Below, piece by piece: positions 34,463 through 43,910 of a stretch of 64,000 nucleotides of DNA (positions are counted from its first letter, which is position 1; every line of letters begins with the position of its first letter). Where the stretch lies: positions 65,341-129,340 of the forward strand of contig JADKEF010000016.1 of assembly GCA_016718135.1 (NCBI GenBank), given 5' to 3'. Position numbers and translations under genes: made by a program. Source of the DNA: Acidobacteriota bacterium (GTDB taxonomy: Bacteria > Acidobacteriota > Blastocatellia > Pyrinomonadales > Pyrinomonadaceae). Under the pieces are notes generated by a model. That model was given only the letters and a program-made list of their open reading frames with translations, ran no database searches and was not told the origin of the DNA.

Positions 34463-35071
34463 GTGCGAAACGAATTTACTAACTCGATATTGGCAAATCA
34501 GGAGCTTTTCGGCCTCGAACTCCCCGAGGACGCGATCGAGCGGCTTGCTGATTACTACGCGATCATCGTCGAACACAATCCGATCCTGCATCTCGTCGGC
34601 CCGTGTACGCCCGCAGAATTTGCGACGCGGCATATTCTTGAATCACTGACGATGGCCAAGTATCTGCCGAATGGAGCAAAGTTCGCCGATATCGGCACCG
34701 GCGGCGGTTTGCCCGCGATTCCGTGCCTACTAGTTCGCGAAGACCTGCGCGCGATGTTGATCGAATCAAAGGAAAAGAAAACAAAGTTCCTGGACATGGT
34801 GATAGCCAAACTCGGCCTCGAAAAACGAGTCCGCGTCGTCAATAAGCAGTTCCCAGAAGTTGACCCCGTCGGGTGCGAATCCGTCACCTGCCGAGCTCTC
34901 GATAAATTTACCGAAAAACTCCCGTCAATCGTCCGATGGAAATTACGCCGCCAACTCCTCTTCTTCGGCGGCCCAAACCTCCGCGACGCACTTAACGCGC
35001 AGAAACTCACCTTCGTCGAAAGACTAATGCCGCTCTCGGAACAGAGATATCTGTTTGTTGTTAACCGTTAA
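34463..35071 (+). CDS. rsmG: 16S rRNA (guanine-527-N7) methyltransferase
   Basis: A 202-residue SAM-dependent methyltransferase that modifies G527 of 16S rRNA. The SAM site is FADIGTGGGLPAIPC, and the next strand and acidic residue appear in LIESKEKKTKFLDMV. ESVTCRALDKFTEKLP is the RsmG-specific block. The start codon is a GTG directly after the REP-like element; no ATG in the right place exists. The REP element may affect its expression. Confidence 0.94.
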   Translation: MRNEFTNSILANQELFGLELPEDAIERLADYYAIIVEHNPILHLVGPCTPAEFATRHILESLTMAKYLPNGAKFADIGTGGGLPAIPCLLVREDLRAMLIESKEKKTKFLDMVIAKLGLEKRVRVVNKQFPEVDPVGCESVTCRALDKFTEKLPSIVRWKLRRQLLFFGGPNLRDALNAQKLTFVERLMPLSEQRYLFVVNR

Positions 35072-35075
35072 AAAG

Positions 35076-36467
35076 TTACCGAACCTCAAGCCCATACTCT
35101 CTCAGCCGGCGATAAAGCGTCGACGGCGAGATACCGAGTAGGTCGGCGGTTTTGCCGCGGTGCCAACCGGTCTTTTCGAGGGCTCCGACTATTTGTTGGC
35201 GCTCGACGTCGCGGAGATTGGTCGGGGCGGCGTTCTGGAAAGATGCGGCTCCATTTGTCTGCGGCACTCCGTAGCTGACGGAGACGGCAGGGCGCTCGGT
35301 GCGGAAGGCGATCTCAGGCGGCAGTTCGCGGGGCGTGATCGTGTCATTGTCGCAGAGTAGCACTGCTCGTTCGAGACAGTTGCGAAGCTGGCGGACGTTG
35401 CCTGACCAGTCAAATGCGGTCAACGCGTCGATAGTTGCGGGCGACATTTCAGGAGCACCTGCTCCGCCGAGCTTGTGCAGCAGATGGCGCGCAAGCGGCT
35501 CGATATCCTCGCGGCGTTCCCGTAGCGGCGCAACGTTTACCTCAAAGCTATTGATCCTATACAAAAGGTCCGAACGAAACGCTCCGTCCGCGATAGCCTG
35601 GTCTTTGTCACGGTTTGTCGCCGCGACCAGACGGACATCGACCTCGACCTTTTTGACACCACCGACGCGAAAGAACGACCGCGTCTCCAAAGCTCGCAAT
35701 AGCTTTGACTGAAGCTGCATCGGCATCTCCATTACTTCGTCAAGAAACAGTGTGCCGCCGTCGGCTATCTCAAAAAGCCCGAGCTTACGCGTCCGTGCTC
35801 CGGAAAAGGCACCCGCCTCGTGGCCGAATAATTCGCTTTCTAGCAAAGTGTCCTGCAACGCCGCACAATTAAGGTCGATGAACGGTTTGTCCGAGCGACG
35901 GCTGAGACGGTGAATTGCCTGAGCGATCAACTCTTTACCAACACCTGATTCGCCTGTGATCAACACCGAAGTATCGGATGGAGCAACGCGATTGACGAGC
36001 CGCAAGGCTTCTTTCATCTGGGCAGATTCTGCGACGATGTCAGGTAAAGCAACTGATGTTCGAGCGATCTGTGCACGGAGGCGTTGGTTATCTACCTTGA
36101 GCTGCTGCTTCTCTGCGGCTGCTGTGACCAGAGCCGAAAGTTCGCCTATGCGGTATGGCTTCGTGAGATAATCGTACGCGCCGAGCTTCATCGCCTCGAT
36201 GGCGGATTCGACCGTCGCTTGCCCGGTCAACATTATGACCTCCGGCGGATTCTGGCTGCGTTCGCGCGTGCGCCGCAATAGTCCGAGACCGTCGAGCCGC
36301 GGCATGTTGATGTCGCACAGCACGACATCAAAATCCTGTGCCTCGAGCAACTCCCACGCGGCTTCGCCGTCGTCGGCACATTCGACCTCGTGGCCCTGAC
36401 GGGCCATTTCTTTCTGGACGACAAGTCTCAGATTCTTTTCGTCATCAACGACTAGCAACTTTGCCAT
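35076..36467 (-). CDS. NtrC-family sigma-54-dependent response regulator
   Basis: A 463-residue regulator in three parts. The receiver domain has the phospho-acceptor Asp in DVVLCDINMPRLDGLGLL. The AAA+ domain has Walker A GESGVGKELIAQA and Walker B GGTLFLDEV. The sigma-54 contact loop reads GAFSGA rather than the usual GAFTGA; the Thr-to-Ser change is mild but worth noting. The C-terminal Fis-type HTH is VGALEKTGWHRGKTADLLGI. It pairs with the sensor kinase encoded 20 bases upstream. Confidence 0.95.
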   Translation of the reverse strand: MAKLLVVDDEKNLRLVVQKEMARQGHEVECADDGEAAWELLEAQDFDVVLCDINMPRLDGLGLLRRTRERSQNPPEVIMLTGQATVESAIEAMKLGAYDYLTKPYRIGELSALVTAAAEKQQLKVDNQRLRAQIARTSVALPDIVAESAQMKEALRLVNRVAPSDTSVLITGESGVGKELIAQAIHRLSRRSDKPFIDLNCAALQDTLLESELFGHEAGAFSGARTRKLGLFEIADGGTLFLDEVMEMPMQLQSKLLRALETRSFFRVGGVKKVEVDVRLVAATNRDKDQAIADGAFRSDLLYRINSFEVNVAPLRERREDIEPLARHLLHKLGGAGAPEMSPATIDALTAFDWSGNVRQLRNCLERAVLLCDNDTITPRELPPEIAFRTERPAVSVSYGVPQTNGAASFQNAAPTNLRDVERQQIVGALEKTGWHRGKTADLLGISPSTLYRRLREYGLEVR

Positions 36468-36487
36468 ATTTAGGTAGGTGGAGAGAT

Positions 36488-38131
36488 CTATTCTGGTGTG
36501 ATCGGAAGGAAGATGCTGAAGGTAGTGCCTTTGCCTACGGTCGAGCGAACGCTAATGCGTCCTCCGTGTTCGGAAACGATGCCGTAGCAGACTGCGAGTC
36601 CGAGGCCTGTGCCTTGGCCGACTTCTTTGGTGGTGAAGAACGGTTCGAAGATCTTCGAGACGTCTTCCTGCGGAATTCCGGTGCCGGAATCATTGACCTC
36701 GATCGCTACACGACTGCCCTTTGTAAAGACCCGGAAAGTAAGCGTGCCGCCATCTGGCATGGCGTCGATACCGTTCGTAGCAAGAGCGATGATCGCCTGT
36801 TGGAGCTGGCCGCCATCGGCAGAGACGGCTGGAAGATTTGGCTCAATGTCGACCTGTTGAGTAATGCCGACGCCGCGTTTTTGATGCGAGATCAGATTGG
36901 CGGCTGAACGAACGATATCACCAACGTCGAGTGGGGTGCGTTCGCCGGCTCGAATGCGGCTGAAATCCAGGAGGTCGGTCGTGATCGTCTTGCAGCGGAA
37001 GGCTTCGCTTTTGATCAGGCCGAGATACTCGGTAAGGTCGCTGGCAGAGTCCGACGCGGCAAATTCGCCCTCGTCAACGCGTTGTTCGAGAGCCTCGGCA
37101 CATGCAGCAATGGTAGCGAGCGGATTATTTATTTCGTGAACGATACCAGCGGCGAGCCGTCCGACGGCCGCAAGTTTCTCGGCACGATTGACCGCATGCA
37201 GAGCCTCGACCCGAACGGTAATATCCTCCCCGACCGTGATCACGTGCGACACGTCTCGTGCGTCGCCATCGCGCATCGGGATCTTGCTGACCATCCAGTG
37301 CCGCGTCGAGCCGTCATCTGCAACCGTTTGTTGCTCGATCCGTTCGATCTTACCGGTGCGGAATGCCCGCTCAAATTCTTCACGCACACGCCCTTGCGGA
37401 TATTTATCAAGGACGTCGAAAACATCACGCCCGATCGCCTCGTCGCGTGGAATGCCGAGTTCGCCGACCTCGCGATGCTTGTTCCAAGTAACGATGCGGT
37501 AATCGCGATCGACCACGTATAGCGAAACAGGCAGTGCATCGAGCACGGCTTCGGTAAATTTTCTGTTTTCCTCACGAGCCTCGTTGATCGAGTCGTGGAG
37601 CGCGATCTCGTAATGTGCGGTGAGATTTACGCTCAGCGCGGCCATCTGTGTCGCCGCTTCGATCAGGCGGGTTTGGTTGTCGCTTAATTCACGGCCGTCA
37701 TCGAAGGCAACGACGATCGCGCCGCGAATCTCACCATTGATGTGCAGCGGCGAAACGTATTCGAAGGCATGGTCGCCACCGATCATAAATTCTTCGGGCG
37801 AATGTTCAGCGTATGCGATCTGGGGCGGCATAAAGGCAAGCCACTTCTCAAACCTCTCCCTTTTTAACGCGCTATCATCGCATACACCATTTGAGGTATG
37901 CGTCGCATTGATCAGCCCAATGCTATCAAGCTCGGCAACGAACACACACAGGCGCGCATCTACACCGTCGTGCAGCGCTTCGGCGACACGGCTCGCAACT
38001 TTTTTGGGATGTACCGTAAAAAGCAAACTGCGGCCAAGTTCAGATATGAACTTTAGCTCGCTAGCCGTATCGTCGATCGGTGCCGTGGATACAGCGGTCG
38101 CGTGCTTTTTCGGCGGCGAAGTGGTCAGCAT
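36488..38131 (-). CDS. GAF/PAS sensor histidine kinase
   Basis: About 547 residues, soluble. An N-terminal GAF-like region is followed by a PAS domain (PVSLYVVDRDYRIVTWNKH), then a PAC segment, and HisKA with the H box LAAGIVHEINNPLATIAA. The ATPase domain has N (QAIIALATNGIDAMPDG), G1 (EVNDSGTGIP), F (FEPFFTTK) and G2 (GQGTGLGL) boxes. It should phosphorylate the NtrC-like regulator encoded next. The upstream promoter (38226-38254) overlaps an upstream TTG, so the ATG at 38131 (MLTTSPPKK) is the best start, though it leaves a leader of about 85 bases. Confidence 0.88.
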   Translation of the reverse strand: MLTTSPPKKHATAVSTAPIDDTASELKFISELGRSLLFTVHPKKVASRVAEALHDGVDARLCVFVAELDSIGLINATHTSNGVCDDSALKRERFEKWLAFMPPQIAYAEHSPEEFMIGGDHAFEYVSPLHINGEIRGAIVVAFDDGRELSDNQTRLIEAATQMAALSVNLTAHYEIALHDSINEAREENRKFTEAVLDALPVSLYVVDRDYRIVTWNKHREVGELGIPRDEAIGRDVFDVLDKYPQGRVREEFERAFRTGKIERIEQQTVADDGSTRHWMVSKIPMRDGDARDVSHVITVGEDITVRVEALHAVNRAEKLAAVGRLAAGIVHEINNPLATIAACAEALEQRVDEGEFAASDSASDLTEYLGLIKSEAFRCKTITTDLLDFSRIRAGERTPLDVGDIVRSAANLISHQKRGVGITQQVDIEPNLPAVSADGGQLQQAIIALATNGIDAMPDGGTLTFRVFTKGSRVAIEVNDSGTGIPQEDVSKIFEPFFTTKEVGQGTGLGLAVCYGIVSEHGGRISVRSTVGKGTTFSIFLPITPE

Positions 38132-38225
38132 TTTTTGTAGTTCGCAGCCGGATAGGTCGGTGCCGCAAATGTGGGGCTTTAAGGGAGTTTCGACAGAAAA
38201 GAGGGCCCACGGAATCTCCTTTATA

Positions 38226-38254
38226 ATTAAAAACAATTTTTAACATCCTGTCAA
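38226..38254 (-). promoter_or_regulatory. Promoter of the two-component operon
   Basis: On the minus strand TTGACA (38254-38249), a 17-base spacer and TTTAAT (38231-38226) form a near-consensus sigma-70 promoter. The predicted start near 38219 lies downstream of the TTG at 38236, which argues against that TTG being the kinase start codon. Confidence 0.6.
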
Positions 38255-38280
38255 CAGATTTAACTTAGGACTTTCCCTGA

Positions 38281-38309
38281 TTGACAGTGACTGAAAAGCA
38301 GTAAAAAAT
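38281..38309 (+). promoter_or_regulatory. Promoter of the SurA-like gene
   Basis: A perfect TTGACA (38281-38286) is followed by 17 bases and AAAAAT (38304-38309). The gene starts at 38322. It sits back to back with the promoter of the kinase operon. Confidence 0.5.
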
Positions 38310-38321
38310 CGAGATTGAGTA

Positions 38322-39002
38322 ATGATTCAAACGCGGAGACTAACACTATCGATCATCCTCGCAGTCGCTTTGGCGGCCGCGAGCACGATCAACGCGCAGC
38401 AAGTCGTCGACAAGACTCTGGCGACCGTCGGTAGCGGAACTCGCACGCAGCTGATTACCTACTCCGACGTGATCTGGCAGCTCGCTCTGCAGCCAAACAC
38501 GCCTCTCGACCCGCCCCGAAAACGGGACCTCGATCAAGCTCTCGAAACGCTTATAAATCAACGAATTTTCGCGATCGAAGCCGCACGCTTACCGCGTACA
38601 ACGCCTTCGGAGACTCGCATCGCAGCCGAGGTCGGCCGTATTTTGCAGTATTTCCCATCAACGGCCGCCTTCGAGACGCGCCTTAAGCAGGTTGGCTTTG
38701 ACTCGGTAAAAGATGATGCCTTTCAACGACTGATCGAGCAACGCCTTGCGATCGAGGACTATGTAGAGTTTCGTTTCGGCTCGTTCGTCGTTGTGACGGC
38801 TGAGGAAGAGAATAAATTCTACCGCGAGACCTTTGTCCCCGATTTTCGCCGACGCTCGCCGGGCATTGTGATCCCCACCTTCGAAGAAAAGCGCGCCGAG
38901 ATCCGTGAGGTTCTAACATCTGAAAAAAAAGGCCTCGCTATCGAGAAATTCCTCGACGAGGCCAAGCGACGAGTCACTGTCGTAAATCTTATCGAACCCT
39001 AA
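38322..39002 (+). CDS. SurA N-terminal-like exported protein without a PPIase domain
   Basis: A 226-residue protein with a signal peptide (LTLSIILAVALAAASTINAQ). It continues like SurA/PpiD N-termini: VVDKTLATVGSGTRTQLITY, then DLDQALETLINQRIFAIEA (the chaperone helix), and ends with EEKRAEIREVLTSEKKGLAI and FLDEAKRRVTV, the C-terminal helix that packs against the N-domain. The parvulin PPIase domain that normally lies between is absent, so a chaperone role in the periplasm is likely. Confidence 0.75.
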   Translation: MIQTRRLTLSIILAVALAAASTINAQQVVDKTLATVGSGTRTQLITYSDVIWQLALQPNTPLDPPRKRDLDQALETLINQRIFAIEAARLPRTTPSETRIAAEVGRILQYFPSTAAFETRLKQVGFDSVKDDAFQRLIEQRLAIEDYVEFRFGSFVVVTAEEENKFYRETFVPDFRRRSPGIVIPTFEEKRAEIREVLTSEKKGLAIEKFLDEAKRRVTVVNLIEP

Positions 39003-39059
39003 ACTATTCGCCGCCGACAAAATCGATATCGGTAAGATCATTTACGATCTGTAGATTCC

Positions 39060-39716
39060 GTGATGCGAATCTATATCTCCGCGAACCCACGGCGATCGTA
39101 TAGAATCGATCAACTGGGATATTCTCAGTCGAATAGTATTCAAGATCTATGGGTAATCGATGCTGATGGGGGTGACCCGCGCTCGGTGCCCCATACGCAA
39201 CACAGCCCATTCAGTCCTGATTTCCGTGCTGATGGACAGACTATCTATTTCGAGTCTCTTCAGGACGGTATTGATTCGATCATGAGTGTTCCGTTTGCCG
39301 GTGGCGAACCGTCACAAATTGTCAGCGGCAAGATAAGGGTTTGGGCAATCTCACCGGACGGCAAGCGGTTGGCCTACGCGACTGAGCGAACAGGTAAAGC
39401 TATTGTATTTGTCTTGAATCTCGACGGAAGCGGGTCTGAAAGTGAACTCGAAATCGACCCTGATACTTTTCTATCATGGTCGCCGGATGGCAAATCTGTT
39501 GAGTTCAATACACAGAGTGATGAATCGAAGAACGTTTGGCGGAAATCACTCGCCGGGGGAAACGCATTTCCCGTTACAAATTTTAAGAACGGACGTATCC
39601 ACAGATTTGCATGGTCCAAGGACGCAAAGACCCTAACGGTGATCCGCCAGTTTCCAAGCTATGATGCTACGCTACTCACCTTTGAACCGCGAAACGACAG
39701 CACCCTCAAGCCTTGA
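39060..39716 (+). CDS. PD40 beta-propeller protein, likely 5-prime-truncated remnant
   Basis: A 218-residue propeller with PD40 repeats: DLWVIDADGGDPRSVPH, PDFRADGQTIYFES, AISPDGKRLAYATE and SWSPDGKSVEFNTQ. It ends FAWSKDAKTLTVIRQFPSY, which resembles the end of Acidobacteriota kinase- or DNA-binding-propeller fusions. No signal peptide or partner domain is present, and the start (GTG at 39060) falls in the middle of the fold. It is probably the 3-prime end of a longer gene. Confidence 0.6.
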   Translation: MMRIYISANPRRSYRIDQLGYSQSNSIQDLWVIDADGGDPRSVPHTQHSPFSPDFRADGQTIYFESLQDGIDSIMSVPFAGGEPSQIVSGKIRVWAISPDGKRLAYATERTGKAIVFVLNLDGSGSESELEIDPDTFLSWSPDGKSVEFNTQSDESKNVWRKSLAGGNAFPVTNFKNGRIHRFAWSKDAKTLTVIRQFPSYDATLLTFEPRNDSTLKP

Positions 39717-39755
39717 CCTATATCCATCGCGCAACGTATTATCATAAATTCGTAA

Positions 39756-39843
39756 GCCGGGGTGGCGAAATTGGTATACGCACTAGACTCAAAATCTAGC
39801 GGGCTTAACGCCCATGACGGTTCGACTCCGTCCCTCGGTACCA
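39756..39843 (+). tRNA. tRNA-Leu(CAA)
   Basis: A class II tRNA. The acceptor stem GCCGGGG pairs with CCTCGGT through two G-U pairs, discriminator A and an encoded CCA. The anticodon loop CTCAAAA gives CAA, which reads UUG. The variable arm and T-loop (GGTTCGACTCC) are intact. It marks the left border of the RHS-rich island. Confidence 0.97.
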
Positions 39844-40306
39844 CATATCTCTTCTGTAAGTCCTTTGTTTCCACTAAATAGCTTATTTTCAACGACTTAG
39901 CAAGTCAACATTGTTTTGCATATGTCGCATATATCGCACTATTCGCACCTAGAGTGGAGAGAAAGTGGATAGCAAATTCCGCCCTCCCGGGATCGCCGAA
40001 GGGGCCCACTAAGACGATTGCAAGAAATGGAGAGGTAAGAATACGCCGCCTAACGTTCAGTTCTCGACAGCCAACATCCGTAGGAGTCTCGGAGGGAGAA
40101 TGAGCCCATCCCTTGCCATTTGATACTTAAGAAGACCCAAAATGTGTCCACCAATCCGCACGGGCTTTTATCGTGAGCCTGTAGAGTTTCGCACAATCAC
40201 CTTATTGAAGAGACGTCGAAATCCAGTGATCCTTAATATTGGGGCTAACAACAAGAAAACGAACGGAAAGCACTCGAACGGTTAAAAAAGACACCAAAGC
40301 GTATCC
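39844..40306. other. Gene-free stretch after tRNA-Leu(CAA)
   Basis: About 460 bases with no gene I can support. A direct repeat of the tRNA 3-prime end was not found by eye within the window, so an attachment site is not shown. The position next to a tRNA fits a chromosomal insertion point. Confidence 0.4.
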
Positions 40307-40684
40307 TTGTTATTCATAAACGGCTTGGGCTTCGAACGCCTGCCGCCACCTTTTTGGCTCCTGCTGCCCGGCGTCCTGTTCGTCGGCGTCCAACAGGTCG
40401 TCGCACAGTATTTTCTCGCCACCGGCCTGCCGCTAAGAGTAGCTCTCACCTGGCTCGCCGCTCTCCTGACAAATATCCTCGCAAATATCCTGGTCGTCCC
40501 CACCCACGGAGCCCCCGGCGGCGCCGTCGTTTCGACCGTCTGCTACATCGCTGTCTCGATCGTAATGTTCGCCTTCTTCACCAAAACCACCGGCCGCCGC
40601 ATCACCGACCTAATAACCCCCAACCCCTCCGACCTCCAAAAACTCTGGTCCACGATCCGAAAAGACCGCGGTGGCGAAAACTAG
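40307..40684 (+). pseudogene. C-terminal fragment of a polysaccharide flippase (MATE-like)
   Basis: About 125 codons, with strong membrane character and matches to the C-terminal half of oligosaccharide flippases. PPFWLLLPGVLFVGVQQVVA, followed by YFLATGLPL, is the helix-10/11 region, and NILANILVVPTHGAPGGAVV, followed by STVCYIAVS, is the signature next to it. The N-terminal half is missing and the frame starts abruptly, so it is a truncated relic. Confidence 0.75.
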
Positions 40685-40789
40685 ATTGAGCGAATCGAAT
40701 CGTAAGATCGAAAGCCTGACCCCAATTATTATTCTATTGGAAGTCGTCAGCGTACATTCGAGATGTCCCATCGCAGGTGGACAGACTGC

Positions 40790-41359
40790 TCAGTATAAAA
40801 TCCAATCAGGCACATGCCCTGGATATGAGCTATCGGCTAACAGTTCGAAAACGCCATCGCCATCTTCATCGAAATATCTGTAGGTCAAATTAGGGCCGGC
40901 TGTCGAATACTTTCCGTCGCTATTGCGCGTGGCCGTAGAAGCTAGCACGTTGAAAGAATAAGTCTTTCCACCGAAACTGAGGATTGCGACACTCCTGATA
41001 ATAAGTTGAGGCATTGTATCTGAATCCGGTAGCGGGTCTTTTGCAAGCATTTCGCTTTCCGGAACTTGCAGAACATAGTCAATCAAAATCACATTTCCCA
41101 GCTTATCGTATTGCTTCATCGTGCCGCTCCGCGATGTATTCATCTCGCGAGAATCGGGTATTCTCCAGCCATCCTTCTTAACGAGACCCTTTCCACTAAT
41201 TTTGACAATTTCATCAACGACCTCAGCAGGAGACGGCTTTGAACCAATCTCATTCCGTATCAAGCCATTAGATGAGCCTTGACATGAAGACATGACGGCA
41301 ACGATTCCAACTACAATTGTCCCTATACGAACCAAAATATTTTTGGAGACATAACTCAT
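40790..41359 (-). CDS. Hypothetical lipoprotein, candidate immunity protein of the CHAT-like RHS tip
   Basis: A 189-residue protein. A hydrophobic N-terminus ends VAVMSSC, a plausible lipobox, so it is probably anchored in the envelope. The mature part contains YRYFDEDGDGVFELLAD, a Ca-binding-like DxDxDG loop near residues 165-175. No family is recognised. Its ATG lies five bases after the stop of the orphan RHS gene, which is the typical site of an immunity gene. The immunity role is inferred from this layout only. Confidence 0.6.
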   Translation of the reverse strand: MSYVSKNILVRIGTIVVGIVAVMSSCQGSSNGLIRNEIGSKPSPAEVVDEIVKISGKGLVKKDGWRIPDSREMNTSRSGTMKQYDKLGNVILIDYVLQVPESEMLAKDPLPDSDTMPQLIIRSVAILSFGGKTYSFNVLASTATRNSDGKYSTAGPNLTYRYFDEDGDGVFELLADSSYPGHVPDWILY

Positions 41360-41363
41360 AAGT

Positions 41364-43797
41364 TCAATCCTCCGGAAGTTCCATTGGGCTGAGACGTTCT
41401 CTTATCATTGTTTCACCGTCGTTTCCTGGATGTAGATCAATAATTGCACCACCAGCGGCTTGGGCCTGTCTGGCACTACCACCTCGAGCAAATATCTCGA
41501 CCATCTTTTTCCCAACTTTAACAACTGTCGCAATGCTCGCAGTGAGTCCGTCTTCTCCCCCGGTTGCCCAAAGAAAATTCGTGTTGCTATTTGAGCCTAA
41601 CGGGGCGAAAGTATCACCGAAATCACACGATAAGACAACTAAGTTTTTCGCGGAGGCTTCAGTACCTTCGAGCGTGTCAGCGCCTACCATGCTTCCTTTC
41701 TTCTGAGCGGATGGGCTGGCAATTGCTCCATCAGCAAACTCTATCCCTTCACCCTTTCCTGCCACGGAGCCCCTTCCTTCCCGCGCAGCCACGTTATCGG
41801 TTCCCGGTACGAAAGAATGACCGATGAAAACCACTGTTCTGTCTTTGGTCTGAATAGACTTCTTAAACTCCTCAACCGTCGCAGTTCCAGCTTCTGTTGT
41901 ATAGACATTAACGGTAGCCCCGTGTTTTTTTCCGTATTGTTGAATAACTTTCCATTGAGAGGCATTTGTTTCGTTTGGTTTCAAGGTGATAAACACGTCA
42001 ATTACTCGCTTGGGCTTCCGCCCGTCGGGATCAGTGGCTACAGTAGGCGCATTAAGTACATAAATGTAGGCATTCCATCGCTGTGGGTTGGGCGGATGAT
42101 CTTTGCTAACTATTATCGGATCGCACTGCCCAAACCGACCGAGGTTGCTACTGTACATCCTCGCCTGAGCGTAGTCCCATCCGCTCTCGTCGTCGCGTTC
42201 GTAGCCGGTGAATTGTTTCCGCACCGTGTCGTCGCCGTAGTCTACGCCTGTCGTGCGGCCGCCCGTGCCGTCGATCTCTTCGCCGAACGGATGATAATCA
42301 TGACGCGAGATTACTGCGCCGTTTTGGTCAGAGTTGATTCTTGGGGAGCCTAAATGATCGCTAGTTAGGTAAGCGACCTTTGCGGTCGTGCTTGATTCAA
42401 CAAGAGTCGAGTATTCCGCGATCTGTTTGCCAGCCGCATCGTAGACAAAGACAGTTGTCTCGCCAGATGCTGGAACATACTTCTTGACGCGTTTGCCATC
42501 TCCGTCGTACGAGTATTGACCAAGACTAACGCTTGACGAGTTCTTTACTTCGGACTGTTTGTTCTCCGCGTCGTAGGTAAAGGTCTGATATGAGGCATCG
42601 CGTGTCGTGTTACCCGCACTGTCATATAGGAAACCAGTGGATGTGATTCGGTTGTCGGCTGTCGAGATCGCAGGGTTCGATACCGCAGGATTTGCAAACG
42701 AACTCGGCATCGTCGTATTCGCCTGAATAAAGTTTCGATTCCCGTACCTGTCGTAGGTGAAATCCTGTCGCCATGTCTGAGTGCCGTTCGAAGTTTCGTT
42801 CGCATCATCTAGCCGATTCAGAGCGTCGTACGTGTAGTTCTGCACCAACGGATAAGTCATCCCCGGTACAGTGATCGTTTGGGTCAGAACATTTCCGTTA
42901 TTGTTGGTCATTCCGTAGGTGTAGTCCAATTTCAGTTTGTCGGTCGCACCAGGCGTCGTTCCGAGAGCAATCTGTTCTGGTTGGAATCGCTTGTTGAAAA
43001 CAGTACTTTCCCAACGTCCGTTGCCCAACTGCATTGACGTCACGGCACCGGCGGCGTTGTAAGAGAGCGAATCGGCATAACTCCAATAACCCGAATTCGC
43101 ATTCTTTTTGCTTTGGACTGCTGAGAGATCGCCCGAATTATCCACCACGTTTTTCACAACGCGACCGCTTGGATACGTCTCCTCTATCAACGCTCCGCCG
43201 AGATTGTAAGTGTAGCCTGTGGTGTAATCAACGCCGTCGGTTGTTTGTTTGTGGGCAGTCACTCTTCCTAAGATGTCAAAAGCCGTGTATTCCGTTGTCG
43301 AAACAGATGAACTGACCTTTTTGAGCTTTCCTTTAGCATTCGTAAGGTTATCGTAGAAATAGCTTACATCCGGTGTTGTTTCGGAATAGTTTCTGAATGT
43401 TACACGGTTCAGATTGTCGTACGTGTAAGTTGTCGAAATGCTTCGAGCATCTGTTTTCGTCGCGAGGTTGCCGTTGTTGTCGTACGTGTACTGGATTTGA
43501 CCGCTTTCGGGGTTGGTAGCGGATTTGAGACGGGCGAGTGAATCGTAGACAAAACTTCTGGTCTGCACCGGCGAAGCGAAAGTGCCGCCCTGTTTTACGG
43601 TCGTGAGATTATTAAGTGTGTCGTATACGTAATAGGTCGGTTGGTTCGGAGTGTCGATCGCTCCTAATCCCGCAGTCGTCGGCTCGTCCACTCGAATTAG
43701 CTGTCCGAGAGCATTCGTAACCGAGCGTCTCTCCTTTAATGCCTGATCTTTCACTGTCACGGATGAACCGATCTGACCGCCCGATGTCGCGAGACCG
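41364..43797 (-). CDS. Orphan RHS protein with a caspase/CHAT-like C-terminal tip
   Basis: About 800 codons, starting inside the RHS core without a signal peptide. The core part has YD repeats (YVYDTLNNLTTVKQGG, FTYDAENKQSEVKNS) and the closing block YHPFGEE / QFTGYERDDESG, matching the full-length RHS gene at about 45.5-47.2 kb almost base for base. After the ATDPDG boundary comes a new tip of about 210 residues. It contains VVFIGHSFVPGT (His, codon 41820-41818) and LVVLSCDFGD (Cys, codon 41627-41625), with the spacing of a caspase/CHAT His-Cys dyad. Homology to the long gene stops at 43797. The usable start is unclear (43760 or further in). Confidence 0.8.
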
Positions 43798-43809
43798 AGT
43801 GGAATTAGT

Positions 43810-43859
43810 GTCAGACATGCAATTCTATTACGATTCGGGTTGAAAATTGCACGTCTGAC
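43810..43859. repeat. 15-base palindrome at the orphan RHS junction
   Basis: GTCAGACATGCAATT (43810-43824) pairs with AATTGCACGTCTGAC (43845-43859), one mismatch, around a 20-base loop. It begins only 13 bases from the point where the orphan RHS loses homology to the full gene. A 15-base tandem (TTGACCCCGTTCCTT-like) follows at about 43857-43887. It resembles REP palindromes mobilised by RAYT transposases. Confidence 0.65.
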
Positions 43860-43910
43860 CCCGTTCCTTTTGACCCCGTTCCTTCTCGTCAGGCCCCGTC
43901 AGTTTATTCG

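Noticed and set aside
38061..38246. Alternative small gene using AAAGGAG and GTG upstream of the sensor kinase
   Set aside because: The frame differs from the kinase and gives a short basic peptide without any family pattern; the promoter there is better explained as driving the kinase.
39756..40306. Attachment-site duplicate of the tRNA-Leu(CAA) 3-prime end
   Set aside because: The position suggests integration, but no matching direct repeat was found by eye at the right side of the island within the window.
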